Assembly (NCBI RefSeq): GCF_003369915.1
Contig: NC_046676.1
Location: 25,048,001-25,112,000 of the forward strand
Origin: Drosophila miranda
Lineage: Eukaryota; Arthropoda; Insecta; Diptera; Drosophilidae
DNA length: 64,000 nucleotides
Reading direction: 5' to 3'
The first letter of the stretch is position 1. Each line of letters starts with the position of its first letter. A program made the position numbers and the translations under genes. The notes under the pieces were generated by a model that saw only the letters and a list, made by a program, of their open reading frames with translations, did no database searches and had not been told where the DNA came from. Shown here in pieces: positions 49,403-59,639 of this stretch.

Positions 49403-50989
49403 ATGAGTTCGCGGAGTGTAATGATCACGGATCTGGACCAGACCGACCAGGAGGAGGGGGTGCCGGAACGCCCGCCCACGCAGCCAAAGAGGAATCGGAA
49501 ACCGCTGCAGACGCTGTCCGGAAACTTCAGTCGCCGCTCGAGGAGCGTGGAGGTGGAGCAACGCCAGCAGACGACACCCGCCGGGAGAAAGGATCGGAGG
49601 GATCGCACGCTCAACGGACTGGTAAGCAGCACCCCAAACCAAACCAAACCCAACCCAGCCACGCGCTCATCCCCATATCCCACACAGTTGCAGGCCAAGG
49701 ACCAGCAGCTGGAGCAGCTGGTGCAGCGCCTTTCCACCCTGCATAAGTACAACGAACAGTTCGCCAAGGAGAACGAGCGGCTGCGCACCGACAGCTCCCA
49801 GCTGGAGAGCCGTCTGGCAGTGGCGGAGCAGCAGGTGACCAATTGCGACCGCTGCCAGCAGCTCAACCAGAAGCTGGGCGTCGTTCTTGGGCAGAACAGA
49901 ACGCTGGCGAACGACGTGGACATGTTAAAGATTCTCGTCTTCCGTTTAAATGTGCAGATCGAGAACTACCAGGATCAGCGGAGGAACGGGGAGAAAGAAT
50001 CGACGAGCTCGGCAGCCTGCTCCTCAGGCTCCACCGGCTGTCAGCCCCTGCCCACGCACACATTGGGCCCGCTACTGCAGGCCTACGACGAATCCATCCG
50101 CGACAAGGACGCTCTCCTGTTGCAGTACAACACAGAGTTCGAGCACTTCACGTGCGAGCTGAAGCGCGCCCTGGAGGATAACACAAAGCTGGTAAGTGAT
50201 AGCCGTATCTATACATCCCATATCCATAGGACACTCACCTGATCACTGACCACTGCTCTCTGCTGATGTCCCCTACAGTTGCAGTCCCAGGAGCAACTGC
50301 GCCGCGACCTGGGGGGATGGCGGGAAGAGCGTGTCTGCCTCCAGGCGCAGCTGGGCGTTTGCCGCTCAAAGGCCGAGGCGCAAACACGCAAGACCGACCT
50401 GGCCAAGGAGAAGCTGGTGGAGGTGATGCACTGCTACGAGCAGCGGATGCAGACGCTCCTTCTGGACATGGACCATCTGCAGGCGGCCTACGCCCGCACC
50501 AAATCGGAGCTTGCAGCCCTTAGGAGCACCGCTGTCCCCAATGCCACAAGCGCACCCAATGCAGCAGCAGGTCCAGTCGAGGTGGAGGCAATGCATCAGT
50601 GTAAGGCTCTGCTGGAGGAACTGAAGCAGGAGCACGTCAGAGAGCGTTCCTCTCTGCAGGATCAGCTGAAGGCGAGCTCCATGCGGGCCGCCGCCCTCGC
50701 CCGCAGCACGGAGAAGGCCAAACACTCTCGGGACCGACTGAAAGCCCGTCTTCGCATGGCCCTGCAGTGGGCCCAGAAGCTGGAGGCGGGCCAGACGGAG
50801 ATGAGGGAAACCTACGACGCAGTGCGACGCCTTGAGGTGCTCGTCAAGCACAAGGAGTCACAAATGCGCGGCCTGCACGCCCGCAACGTAGAGGAGCTGG
50901 ACAAGCTGCGTCACAGGCTCGAGCAGAAGGACGAGACTATCCGCACCCTCCTGCGTGGCAAGCTGGAGCGACGCCCTGCCGTAGACTAG
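49403..50989 (+). CDS. Cep89: Cep89 homologue (coiled-coil centrosomal/mitochondrial protein)
   Basis: Three exons (49403-49621, 49688-50191, 50279-50989) encode 477 residues, all junctions in phase 0. The first 73 residues are basic and disordered (RRSRS…). From about residue 74 to the end the protein is mostly heptad-like coiled coil (for example QLEQLVQRLSTLHKYNEQF, and long Leu/Glu/Arg/Lys helices in the last exon), broken by a Ser/Gly/Thr linker near 165-185 with a CDRCQ motif before it. I recognise it as CG8214/Cep89 by its position beside Ranbp11 and by its layout (memory). In flies Cep89 supports mitochondrial complex IV and neuronal function, and in mammals it is a distal-appendage protein. 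The gene converges with Ranbp11, with stops 121 bp apart. Confidence 0.75.
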
Positions 50990-51110
50990 ACCTGGACTAG
51001 ACGCATTGACATGGCTAACAATTAAAAATATATAATTTCAATACAAAATACATTAATAACTTAGCGTAAAAAGCTTTCGAAGCACAGCAATGCTCGAGTT
51101 GCGTAGAGCA

Positions 51111-54100
51111 TCAGCCGGACTCTACCGGCTCAGCCTCATTGGGAGCCTCTGCTCCTGAGCCGTCACCACCTCCTCCGCCAGCGCACACCACGCAGGCCTT
51201 GGGCACCGTCTGCTCTATGTACATGGTGATCCGTTCGAGCACCTCCGGGACGACGCTTCGGAGCAGCTGCTCGTAGCGGGCGGAGCCCAGCTGCGACTGG
51301 AGCGCCTGCAGCTGCCACTTGAGGTACTCGGTGAGGGGTATCTTGTAGACGGGGTCCTTGAGCACCAGCTGCCGGTGGCGGTCATCGTGGTACGTCTTGG
51401 CGGGGTAGCCCTTCGAATGGAAGTCTTCGGTACATAGCTGCTGCTGCAACTCGTCCAGTTCGTGCTCGTCGTGGATGACCAGGGAGTCGTAGTAGCGAGG
51501 CGTGGTCCTGGCGGCGCCATCCTCCGCCACCGCGAATTGCTTATCCATGACCTCGCCGAGCGTCTCGTCCACCAGCTGGAGGATGTGTGGCAGGCGGGCT
51601 AGCAGCAGGTCGTTGTTTCCGAAAATCGAGGCGAAGGCCAGGCAGAAGAGCTTTCTCTTCTCGGCGTGAGTGTCCGGCACCATGGGAAACATCTCGATCC
51701 ACACGTCCAGGATGCGGGCCAGAGCGTCCGGTTGGTGCAGTTGCTGCACCACCGACATGAATACGGCTTGGTCGATGAGCAGCGTCCTAGCCACAATGGT
51801 TAGGTACCAGCCCATGGTCACGGGGTACTCCTGCTTGAGGCACACCTGCTGGAAGACGAAGGGCAGGGCGGGGCGCACCAATCGCAATCCCATCGACGCG
51901 TCCGTCTTGAGGCAGGTCTCGAAGATCCGCAGCATGGCGATGATGCCTTCAACGCGGATGTCCTCGAAGGAACGTACACAATAGTCCACGAACCCCTCGC
52001 CGTACCTACTCAGGTAGGCCTGGGCGTCCAGCAGGATGTACGCGTGGATGAGCTGGAGCACAGTCCGAAGGTTCTCCGACGACATCTCGATGATGGGCAG
52101 TAGGTGGTCGCACAGTGCCAGCAGTTCGGGGGTCAGGACAGTCGAATTTCCAATCACAGCCAGCCACAGCATGATTCCATCCTCCATGAGGTAGACGTGA
52201 GAGTGTTGCTGCAGGATGGAATGAATCACATTAGTCTGACGTAAAGAATTGCAGTAAAGAGGTATATTATAAGCAGAGGTACATATATTATTAACAAACT
52301 CTCAAGCACTCATGTATGCTGATGATGCTCTGTGTCGAGCATACAGCAATTCATTTCACTTTCTCTTGCAATCTCAATAATTTTCAGTCATAGTGTGTGC
52401 AAATTTGTTACCCCCCTTTTTGTTTCTTTACGTCTTTTGAGGGGTTCTCTTAAGCGAATTACCTGAACGTTCCTGAACACATTTATACCATGTTAGATAA
52501 GGCCATTATCGTGCTGGGGTTTATATCTTGCTGGTTCGTCGTAGTTTAGAACAAAGTACACTAATAATTCCCTCTACCACTACTATATACTAATTCCCTT
52601 CCCAAAGAGTTACTCACCTGGAGGTCAGTGCTCAGCCTGATGACGCTGTAGAGGAAGGGTTTCATGGGCTCGGGCACATCTCGGATGGTGCGAACCAGCT
52701 GCTCCAAGGTGCCGATGATGGCGCAGCGCAATAGGTCGTACTTCTCGCTCTCACGCCACAGCAGGGGAAGGTAAGCGATGAATTGCAGGGCCTGCGGTTC
52801 GATGTACTCGCTCATCTTTTCCACCAGCAGTGTCATGGTGCCCAGGACAACGATCTTGGTGTCGCACTCGCCGGCCCCGTGCAGCAGCAAGAAAAGAGCC
52901 TCGAACAACGGCGAGAAGTACGGGTGGAAGGCCTCCGGCATGAACTCAAAATCGTCTAACAGCAGGTTCAGGGTCCGGGCGGCGGCCAGTCGTGTGGGCA
53001 TGTCCTCCTGGGGACGCAGCAGGTGAAGGCACGCCTCGTAGGCTAGCGGACGCAGCTCCCGCGGTAGCTGTACGCCCACCCAGTGTCCCACCATCCAGAT
53101 GATGCGGCGTCTGAGAATTCGAAAGTTGGGGGCTTCGATGCGCAGCTCCGCCAGCAGCTGGGAGGTCAACCAGGAGCCAAAGTCCAGCTGGTTAAAGAAA
53201 TGAAACGCCGCCTGACCCACCGCATTGTAGATGGCGTCCTTTAGTAGGATGGCTTTGAGGTCGGAATCCGGCGAGAGCTGCAGCTGCTGTGCCCGGCGGA
53301 CGAACTTCAGGACCTCGCCTATCATTACCGTCGAGTGCTGGGTGAAACAGGTGAAATAGAGCGTTTCCACGCTAGGTCGTAGGGCGTATTTCCAGGCGTC
53401 GCCGCCGCCGTCGTCTTGGTCGTAACCCTCGGGGTCCTGCTGCCACTCCTCCAGCTCCTGCTGGGTGAGCAGGAAGTAGTGGGTCACGATCTTCTCGCAG
53501 ATGTACGTCACCCGCTCCACGGTGAAGAACTTGGCGTTGCTCTGGGCAGCCGTGGCGAGCAGTTCGTCCTCCAGGCTAGACCCAGCTCCGGTTCCTGTCG
53601 CCAGCTCCGTGGCCGCGGGGCACAGATGCTGTCGTTGCCGCTCAACATGATGCCCTTGAGCATGTTCAGAGCCTGAATGGCAAAGTTGGTAAAGTTGATG
53701 CGGTCGCCGGCGTCAAAGATGAGGGCGGTGCCCTCGTGGAACACATAGTGGAAACTAAACTCCAGGGCCACAGACACAAATCGGGCAAAGGATATAGAGT
53801 GCCGCTCCACCAGTTCGTTCAGCGCCTTCATCATCTTCAGGATGAAGCGCTCCAGCTCGCTTATCAGTTGCGAGGCTCTGGCCGGGCCTGGTCCCATGCG
53901 CAGCTCGTAGCGCAGCTCCAGGCACTGGCGCAGGCGCTGAAACAGCTGCTCCACGAAATTCATGTGGTCAGTGGACTTGTACGGCTTGGAGCATCCGTAG
54001 ACAATCAATTTCCTGAGGGATCGCATCACAATATAGGCCCGCTGCAGTGCGCTGAGGGCCTGAGCCTCCTCGCCGCTCTTTACCTGCTGCAGGAAGCGGC

Positions 54101-54743
54101 CGGTCAGAGTGGCCCAGATGTCCCACGCCAAGTAGCTAAAGATCTGGCTGCCCAGCTCCTCGAAGGCCCGCTGCTCGGCCATGAGGCGTCGCGAGGCCAG
54201 GGCTTTAATGACGTAGTGTAGGACTAAGAGAATTCTCTGTTGCAGTGCAGCGTCCGTCTCGCTGCTGCACGCCTGCAGCTGCTTCATCAGCGTGGGCAGC
54301 AGATCGGGCCAGAAGCGTGGGTAGTCGGTGCGAGCAAGGCGCCCAAACAGCACGGCCACCTGCAGTGCCACCTGGGGCACTTCTTCCGCGTCGTAGTGCT
54401 GCAGCAGGACGTCTCGTATCTGCTGCTTCTGCTCGGCCGGCAGCTCCTGCCGCGAATTAGGCCTCCAGTAGCGCTCGATGCCATTCTTAAGGTAAACGGC
54501 TGCCATCCAGCGGACTTTCAGCGCCACCTCCGCGTCAACCGCGCTGCCCTGCGCGCTTCCGGGCAGCTTCACGCTCAGCCTGGCTATCGTGGCAAAGAAC
54601 CCCGGCTGCTGCTCCCATTCGCTAAGTTGGGCTTCGGCCTTTTGCACAATCTCGTGGCTGGGGTTTGTGGCCGCCTGCAGGGTCTGGGCTACCAGCTGCT
54701 CGACCGCAGTAGTCATCGTTGCTGTTCCCGTTGCCATTGCCAT
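51111..54743 (-). CDS. Ranbp11: Importin-11 homologue (karyopherin beta), with apparent 1-nt frameshift
   Basis: Two exons (52618-54743 and 51111-52235; 382-bp intron) encode about 1,083 residues, the usual length for importin-11, if one missing base is allowed for. The ATG at 54743 opens MAMATGTATM…. The N-terminal importin-beta domain follows (AEAQLSEWEQQPGF…, RWMAAVYLKNGIERYW, about 45-110), then HEAT-repeat helices to the C-terminus with a Gly-rich acidic tail. At 53617-53620 (GGGG on plus, CCCC on minus) the frame changes from …GNDSIC to PAATELATG…. One extra C restores a continuous frame, so the break is either a sequencing error in a homopolymer or a real lesion. The family imports cargo such as ubiquitin-conjugating enzymes with Ran-GTP. 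A DRE at 54841 marks a housekeeping promoter. Confidence 0.88.
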
Positions 54744-55129
54744 CTTCTTCCGCCCCACTTCCAACGTTTATAAGATGAAATGCAATGCAAAATTATTGAC
54801 AAAATTATACGGCGCGTGCTGCTTCTTTCTTGAATATTAATATCGATAGCGTCACTAGCACTAGGGATGATAGATAGATCGATAACAAATAATCAGGTAA
54901 AGGTTTAAAAAATTCGACAAACCATATATGTAAATATTTCTATATTTCGCTCGTTTCAGTAAAATAGCATTGGTTAGTATTAATCGGCGTTCCAATTTTC
55001 GAATCTTAGTACTAACAGCACCAACAACACAAACGGGATGATTTCTTATCGTTTTTCCATACCGAATTCATCCCTGATTGGGCTGTTCTGTGTCGTCACC
55101 ATTAATTCAACCAAACAAGTAACGGGAAA
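54744..55129. promoter_or_regulatory. Divergent promoter region of Ranbp11 and the secreted-protein gene
   Basis: A 386-bp spacer lies between two divergent start codons. It has a perfect DRE core (TATCGATA, 54841-54848) 98 bp upstream of the Ranbp11 ATG and a second, imperfect GATCGATAA near 54,888. DREF/BEAF-bound DREs are typical of fly housekeeping divergent pairs. Confidence 0.65.
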
Positions 55130-55617
55130 ATGAAACGTGCTGTGAATATCTGTTTTGTTCTCTCTGTAATTTTACTGAAATGTACACACGGTTACAAGGA
55201 GATGCCCGGATTGAGTGGCAAGATGTTCCCGAAGACTGCCACGTTCCACTTTCCAGAGTACGCCTACAAGGAGACGAGTAAGAATGTGCGTCCACGAGGC
55301 TATTGATTTTTCTCCGGGCTGAATCGTTCACGTCTTTGACAAACAGGAAATAACCTACCACGAACAGGAGGTGGCCTGCGAGCAGCACACCCAGTGTGTC
55401 AATCTCAACGTGGGCGTGACCAAGATCAACTGCATAAGGCACTGCATATCTCCATCCTGCTACCAGGATATCTATGCCTTCAACGCGGTGAGTAAAATCA
55501 GTGAGAGGTCTCGCCTTCGAAACTCCCATTCCCACTGTGCTTCTTCTCTAGCTGGAAGAGGGTGAAATCGATGTGAGACTGAACTCCTTCAAGGGGTGTG
55601 TCATCCAGAGGATGTAG
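55130..55617 (+). CDS. Small secreted Cys-rich protein, possibly DUF4787-like
   Basis: Three exons (55130-55285, 55347-55487, 55552-55617), all phase 0, encode 120 residues. A signal peptide (about 1-22) is followed by a FHFPEYAYKE segment and a Cys-rich core with CEQHTQC, CIRHC and CYQDIY elements. The conserved-looking end reads LEEGEIDVRLNSFKGC. The even number and pairing of Cys suggests disulfides. I associate the LEEGE…FKGC ending with a widely conserved small uncharacterised family, tentatively the DUF4787 group, but the Pfam name is not certain. The first donor (GTGCGT) is non-consensus and was chosen because it alone keeps the phase. It shares its promoter with Ranbp11. Confidence 0.75.
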
Positions 55618-55864
55618 CAAAAGTCCCCGCTCCTGCACCATCTATATCTCACGGATTACCTGCAGGAGATGCAATGGAAGATCACCGAATATCTTCGCCA
55701 GTGGATCCCCCTCGCCTAACCCTCTAGCCTTTTCCTTAAGTATTCAGATGGGAACTGAGTCTTACGACATTTACGATAATTTATGCATTAGTTAGAATAC
55801 TTTCTACATTCGATTGGACTGCCACATAAATACTATAACTGAATTTATAAACTGTCATGTCAGT

Positions 55865-56176
55865 ATGAAGTTCTCCTGGCCGCTTGCAGCAGTCGGCCTC
55901 ATCGTGGACATTGTCACAGGTGGTACCATCGCTGATCAGAGCCTTGTCGCTGCCCTCGACCGACTGTCAGCTGAAGTGATCCGCCCTGCAGTCCTTTCGT
56001 CACAGCGCCAGAAGGCGGATATACAGTCGTTGTTTATGTCACTACTCCCGCTACTTAAAATTATCTGGCCGGATACACGCCGTAGTTCTCCTTGTCCTGG
56101 GGGCACGAGCAAACGTCGTGAGTACTGTGTCACACCCCGCTGGCTATGCAGTTGTGGAAACAATTTGGCCGTGTGA
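55865..56176 (+). CDS. Doubtful small secreted-type ORF, 103 residues
   Basis: The ATG at 55865 opens MKFSWPLAAVGLIVDIVTG, which looks like a signal peptide, then a Leu/Ala-rich helical stretch to about residue 70. The last 30 residues are Arg/Ser/Cys-rich and less natural, so there may be a splice donor (CGTCGTGAGT near 56,116) instead of read-through. Composition is plausible for a small male- or gut-expressed secreted protein, but no homologue is known to me. Its end overlaps the decayed minus-strand stretch at 56,074-56,980. Confidence 0.3.
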   Translation: MKFSWPLAAVGLIVDIVTGGTIADQSLVAALDRLSAEVIRPAVLSSQRQKADIQSLFMSLLPLLKIIWPDTRRSSPCPGGTSKRREYCVTPRWLCSCGNNLAV

Positions 56177-56980
56177 TTGCGCAGCACTTTCGCATCCAGT
56201 GGTCACACGGCCCGGATATCGGTGAACTTCGACAGACGATGCAGCTGCACGGAACGACGCTCTCTGTTGACAGTGATCCTCTCCAGTCCGGTCTTGCCGC
56301 CCAGCCAGTGCACAAATCCTCCTAGGCGGCAATGTTGTTCACCTGCGGGATATGCATGGAAGCAAGGGGTTTTTTTTTAGAGAGGGAACAGGAGATTACA
56401 CGTGTCCAGAGGTGTCCAATATGGTTGCTTACTTGTTCTTTCCATTGATGTTTACAACTTCTTCGGACTGTTGGTCCAGGTCCAGCGCCGTGACTTCTTC
56501 CAGCTCCATACGCTCATTGCCATCGACTCGGGCCCGAATGATGGCCTGATGGCTGCCAACATCTGTCGAGATGAGCAGACGCCTCGCTTTAATGGCATGC
56601 ACGGCAATGTTGCGACGCTTCTGCGAGTTCGCCCAGGGAGCTAAAAGAGGAAACGTGTTAGAACACAGCTAAATAGGAGAGAGAGAGCTTCACCTGGACA
56701 CCGGCAGCGGCACAATCGGGCACTCTGTCGTAGCTGGGGGAGATGCAGGGCACGTCGTTGTCGACATCTGCGTGATTGGCCGGGGCAGCGCCGGCTCCAC
56801 CGAACATTGGTGTTGCCGTTAGCCAGTGTGGGTCCCAGTGGTCGGATAAATGGTTCGAAATGCTTTGCCCAATTTGCTCTTGTGCCACTTACTTGTTGAT
56901 GAGGCAGGGCGGAGTAGTGGGCCACAGCTGCTGCAAAGGGCGCCGCCGGTCTTTAAAACAGCCGTAAACGGGAAAATCTC
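56074..56980 (-). pseudogene. Decayed multi-exon gene (minus strand), unrecognised
   Basis: Several minus-strand blocks have coding-like composition and real splice signals but do not join in one frame. They are: a block ending in the donor GTAAGT at 56,892; 56,694-56,806 (MFGGAGAAPANHADV…, donor GTGAAG at 56,693); 56,433-56,640 (ANSQKRRNIAVHAIKARRLL…NINGKNK, donor GTAAGC); about 56,190-56,342 (LGGKTGLERITVNRERRS…, followed by an in-frame TGA); and 56,074-56,122 (CSCPQDKENYGVYPA). At least two frame shifts and one stop separate them. Either this is a recently dead gene between the secreted-protein gene and Vha14-1, or assembly errors have broken a live one. I cannot name the family. Confidence 0.4.
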
Positions 56981-57110
56981 CCCCACAAAAATATAATATA
57001 GATTGTTTTGTTCCGCAATTGAGATGGCAGCGCTTCGATAAATCGTGATAGCTGATCGCTGGTGGTGGCAGTTCCTCGATAGCACAATCGTAGTCGATGC
57101 TATTAGTTAG

Positions 57111-57118
57111 TATCGATA
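57111..57118. promoter_or_regulatory. DRE element upstream of Vha14-1
   Basis: A perfect TATCGATA about 210 bp upstream of the Vha14-1 ATG, near the head of the decayed minus-strand gene, so it may once have served a divergent pair. Further CGATA/ATCGT half-sites lie within 60 bp on either side. Confidence 0.6.
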
Positions 57119-57321
57119 GGCGGATAAAATATATCGTTTCGTGATATTTCCTCGTCAGGTGGCTCCGTGATAATTTCATCTCTGTGTAGTTGTGATGTAG
57201 AAACTCGAAGGAAAAGAAGAAGAAGGGTCATGTGATAGAGACCAACCAGCTGACCGAACAGAAAATAAAAGTTTTTCTTCAACTTGCAACTCCTCCGAAC
57301 TAAAGTTAGCTAACAATCAAC

Positions 57322-57696
57322 ATGGCTCTACACTCTGCAATCAAAGGAAAGCTGATCTCTGTCATCGGCGATGAGGACACTTGCGTGGGATTCCTACTGG
57401 GTGGCGTGGGCGAGATAAACAAAAATCGCCACCCCAATTTCATGGTCGTGGACAAGAACACTCCCGTAAGCGAGTTGGAGGACTGCTTCAAGAGGTTCCT
57501 GAAGCGCGACGACATCGACATCATCTTGATTAACCAGAACTGCGCCGAGCTCATTCGCCATGTCATCGATGCCCACACTTCGCCAGTGCCAGCCGTCCTG
57601 GAGATTCCATCGAAGGACCACCCTTACGACGCCAGCAAGGACTCGATTTTGAGGCGTGCCCGTGGCATGTTCAACCCCGAGGATCTAGTGCGTTAA
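57322..57696 (+). CDS. Vha14-1: V-type H+-ATPase subunit F, 14 kDa
   Basis: A single exon of 124 residues, the full family length. It is nearly all recognisable subunit F sequence: [20 protein letters not shown] at the N-terminus, the NFMVVDKNT loop, [17 protein letters not shown] and the C-terminal [14 protein letters not shown] element. Subunit F sits in the central rotor stalk of the V1 sector with subunit D and couples ATP hydrolysis to proton pumping into endosomes, lysosomes and apical membranes. AATAAA occurs at 57827. A CAGCTGACCGA motif lies 75 bp before the ATG and recurs before Gmppa. The testis-type paralogue would be Vha14-2, and the housekeeping setting here favours Vha14-1. Confidence 0.95.
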   Translation: MALHSAIKGKLISVIGDEDTCVGFLLGGVGEINKNRHPNFMVVDKNTPVSELEDCFKRFLKRDDIDIILINQNCAELIRHVIDAHTSPVPAVLEIPSKDHPYDASKDSILRRARGMFNPEDLVR

Positions 57697-58010
57697 ACAG
57701 CACTTTGGCATTGTTTGCAGCCATAGGAGTATTGCAGTTAAAGCCACCAATCCAATTCAGTCTAATCCCCTACATTTCAGCTTTGTTTTGTATTAAAGAC
57801 AAGTGTTAAAGTGTTTTTTGTTTTCAAATAAATAATGAATATATATATGTATGTATATCACAAAATAGTACACTCCACTGTCTCCACGCCACCTAGCGGG
57901 TTTTCAGCGTACTACGTACAATCAGCTGACCGAGAAGAGAACTTTTTCTGTTGCAACGTAAACACAAATATACATAGTATTAGTCACAAGCTGCGCATTC
58001 CACGCACACC

Positions 58011-59525
58011 ATGCTCAAGGCGGTTATCCTCATCGGCGGACCCCAGAAGGGTACTCGCTTCCGGCCACTCTCCCTCGACACGCCCAAGCCGCTGTTCCCG
58101 CTGGCCGGTCGACCCCTCATAGCCCATCACATTGAGGCCTGCGTCCAGCTGCCGGAACTCAAGGAGATCCTCATCATCGGATACTACCCCCAGACGCAGA
58201 TGGAGGCCTTTGTGGGCGATATGCAGGCCCTGTATAGCAGCAGCAACATCAACATCAGGTGAGCGATAGTCGTGGCGTGGCAAGTGCAGATGGAGGATTG
58301 ATGGAGTGACGTGTCCATTTCGCAGGTACCTGCAGGAGTTCACATCGCTGGGCACGGCGGGCGGCATGTACCACTTTCGCGATCAGATACGGGCCGGAAA
58401 TCCGCGGGCCTTCTTCGTGCTGAATGGCGACGTGTGCGCCGACTTTCCGCTGCAGGAACTGTACGACTTTCACACCCGGCGTCCCTCTAGCGCCCTGGTC
58501 ACCATCATGAGCACGGAGGCGACTCGCCAGCAGTCCCTGCACTATGGCTGCCTCGTCTTCGATCGCGCCAGTGGAGCCGTCTCGCACTATGTGGAGAAGC
58601 CCAGCTCGTATGTGTCCACCTTCATCAACTGCGGCGTTTACGTCTGCTCTATGGACATTTTCACCCAGCTGGCGCAGATCTTCCATGCCCACGGACAGGA
58701 GTACGGCTGCGCGGGCTTCAGCAATGGGAACGGCAACGGAAATGGCCGTGATCAGGGCCACATCAAGTGGGAACAGGAGGTGCTCACTCCTCTGGCGGGT
58801 ACCAACCAGCTCTTTGCCATGACCGTGCCCAACTGGTGGTCCCAGCTGAAGTCCGCCGGCTCGGCCATCTACGCCAATCGTCACTACCTGGGCCTTTATA
58901 AGCGCACACATCCGGAACGGCTGGCGAACGTGGGCTCGAAGCGCGGCGAGGGCGACGGCAACCTGATCTGCACTGTCCTGCCGGATGTATACGTGCATCC
59001 CAGTGCCACGGTCCACCACAGCGCAGTGGTGGGTGGCAGTTAATCTCAATTTTTGAATCTCCGGCTTCATCCATCTCTCTTTATTGCATTCAGCTGGGTC
59101 CGAACGTGGCCATTGGGCCTGGTGTCACCATCGGCCCTGGGGTGCGCATCAAGGAGTCCATCGTGCTGGAGCAGGCCCAGATCCAGGACCACACGCTCAT
59201 CCTTCACTCGATTGTGGGGCGGGGATCCACCATCGGCGCCTGGGCCCGCGTTGAGGGCACGCCAAGCGACCCGGACCCCAACAAGCCCTTCGCAAAGATG
59301 GAGAATCCGCCACTGTTCAACAACGAGGGAAAACTGAATCCCTCCATAACGATACTGGGTAAGTGGGCGAGTGCACCGAAATGTAGCCTGAGACCTTCTG
59401 ACCCCATCTAATTGCTCATTGCAGGCTGCTTCGTACAGGTGCCCGCCGAGAAGATACTGCTCAACAGTATTGTACTGCCGCACAAGGAGCTGAGTCGCAG
59501 TTTCAAGAACGAGATAATTCTCTGA
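58011..59525 (+). CDS. Gmppa: GDP-mannose pyrophosphorylase A homologue
   Basis: Four exons (58011-58258, 58326-59028, 59094-59358, 59425-59525) encode 438 residues. The N-terminal nucleotidyltransferase domain carries [20 protein letters not shown] and [11 protein letters not shown], a DVCADFPL segment and an insert with Gly/Asn repeats near 230-240. The C-terminus is a left-handed beta-helix of hexapeptide-like repeats ([37 protein letters not shown]) and ends KNEIIL. In animals GMPPA is the regulatory partner of GMPPB, which makes GDP-mannose from mannose-1-phosphate and GTP for glycosylation; GMPPA provides feedback by GDP-mannose. The exon 2 end is placed at 59028 because it gives AV|LGPNV in phase. 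AATAAA occurs at 59620. Confidence 0.93.
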
Positions 59526-59639
59526 AATCATCCAGGGGAATCCGTTCCTACCCGTAGCCCCCATCAGTATGCCATTTTATAAAAATATTTATGTTGTGCA
59601 ATATTCTTAAAGCTTATGCAATAAAAGCTTGTCACGCAG

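Noticed and set aside
53560-53640. Intron within Ranbp11 to explain the frame change
   Set aside because: Available GT-AG pairs are either under 50 bp or join to an immediate stop, so a one-base lesion is simpler.
54240-54773. Plus-strand 177-residue open frame (and 53736-54221) opposite Ranbp11
   Set aside because: Antisense shadows of importin-11 HEAT-repeat coding sequence; no promoter or domains.
58255-59070. Minus-strand 271-residue open frame opposite Gmppa
   Set aside because: It is antisense to well-supported GMPPA exons, crosses their intron and has no family features; it follows from the codon bias of the real gene.
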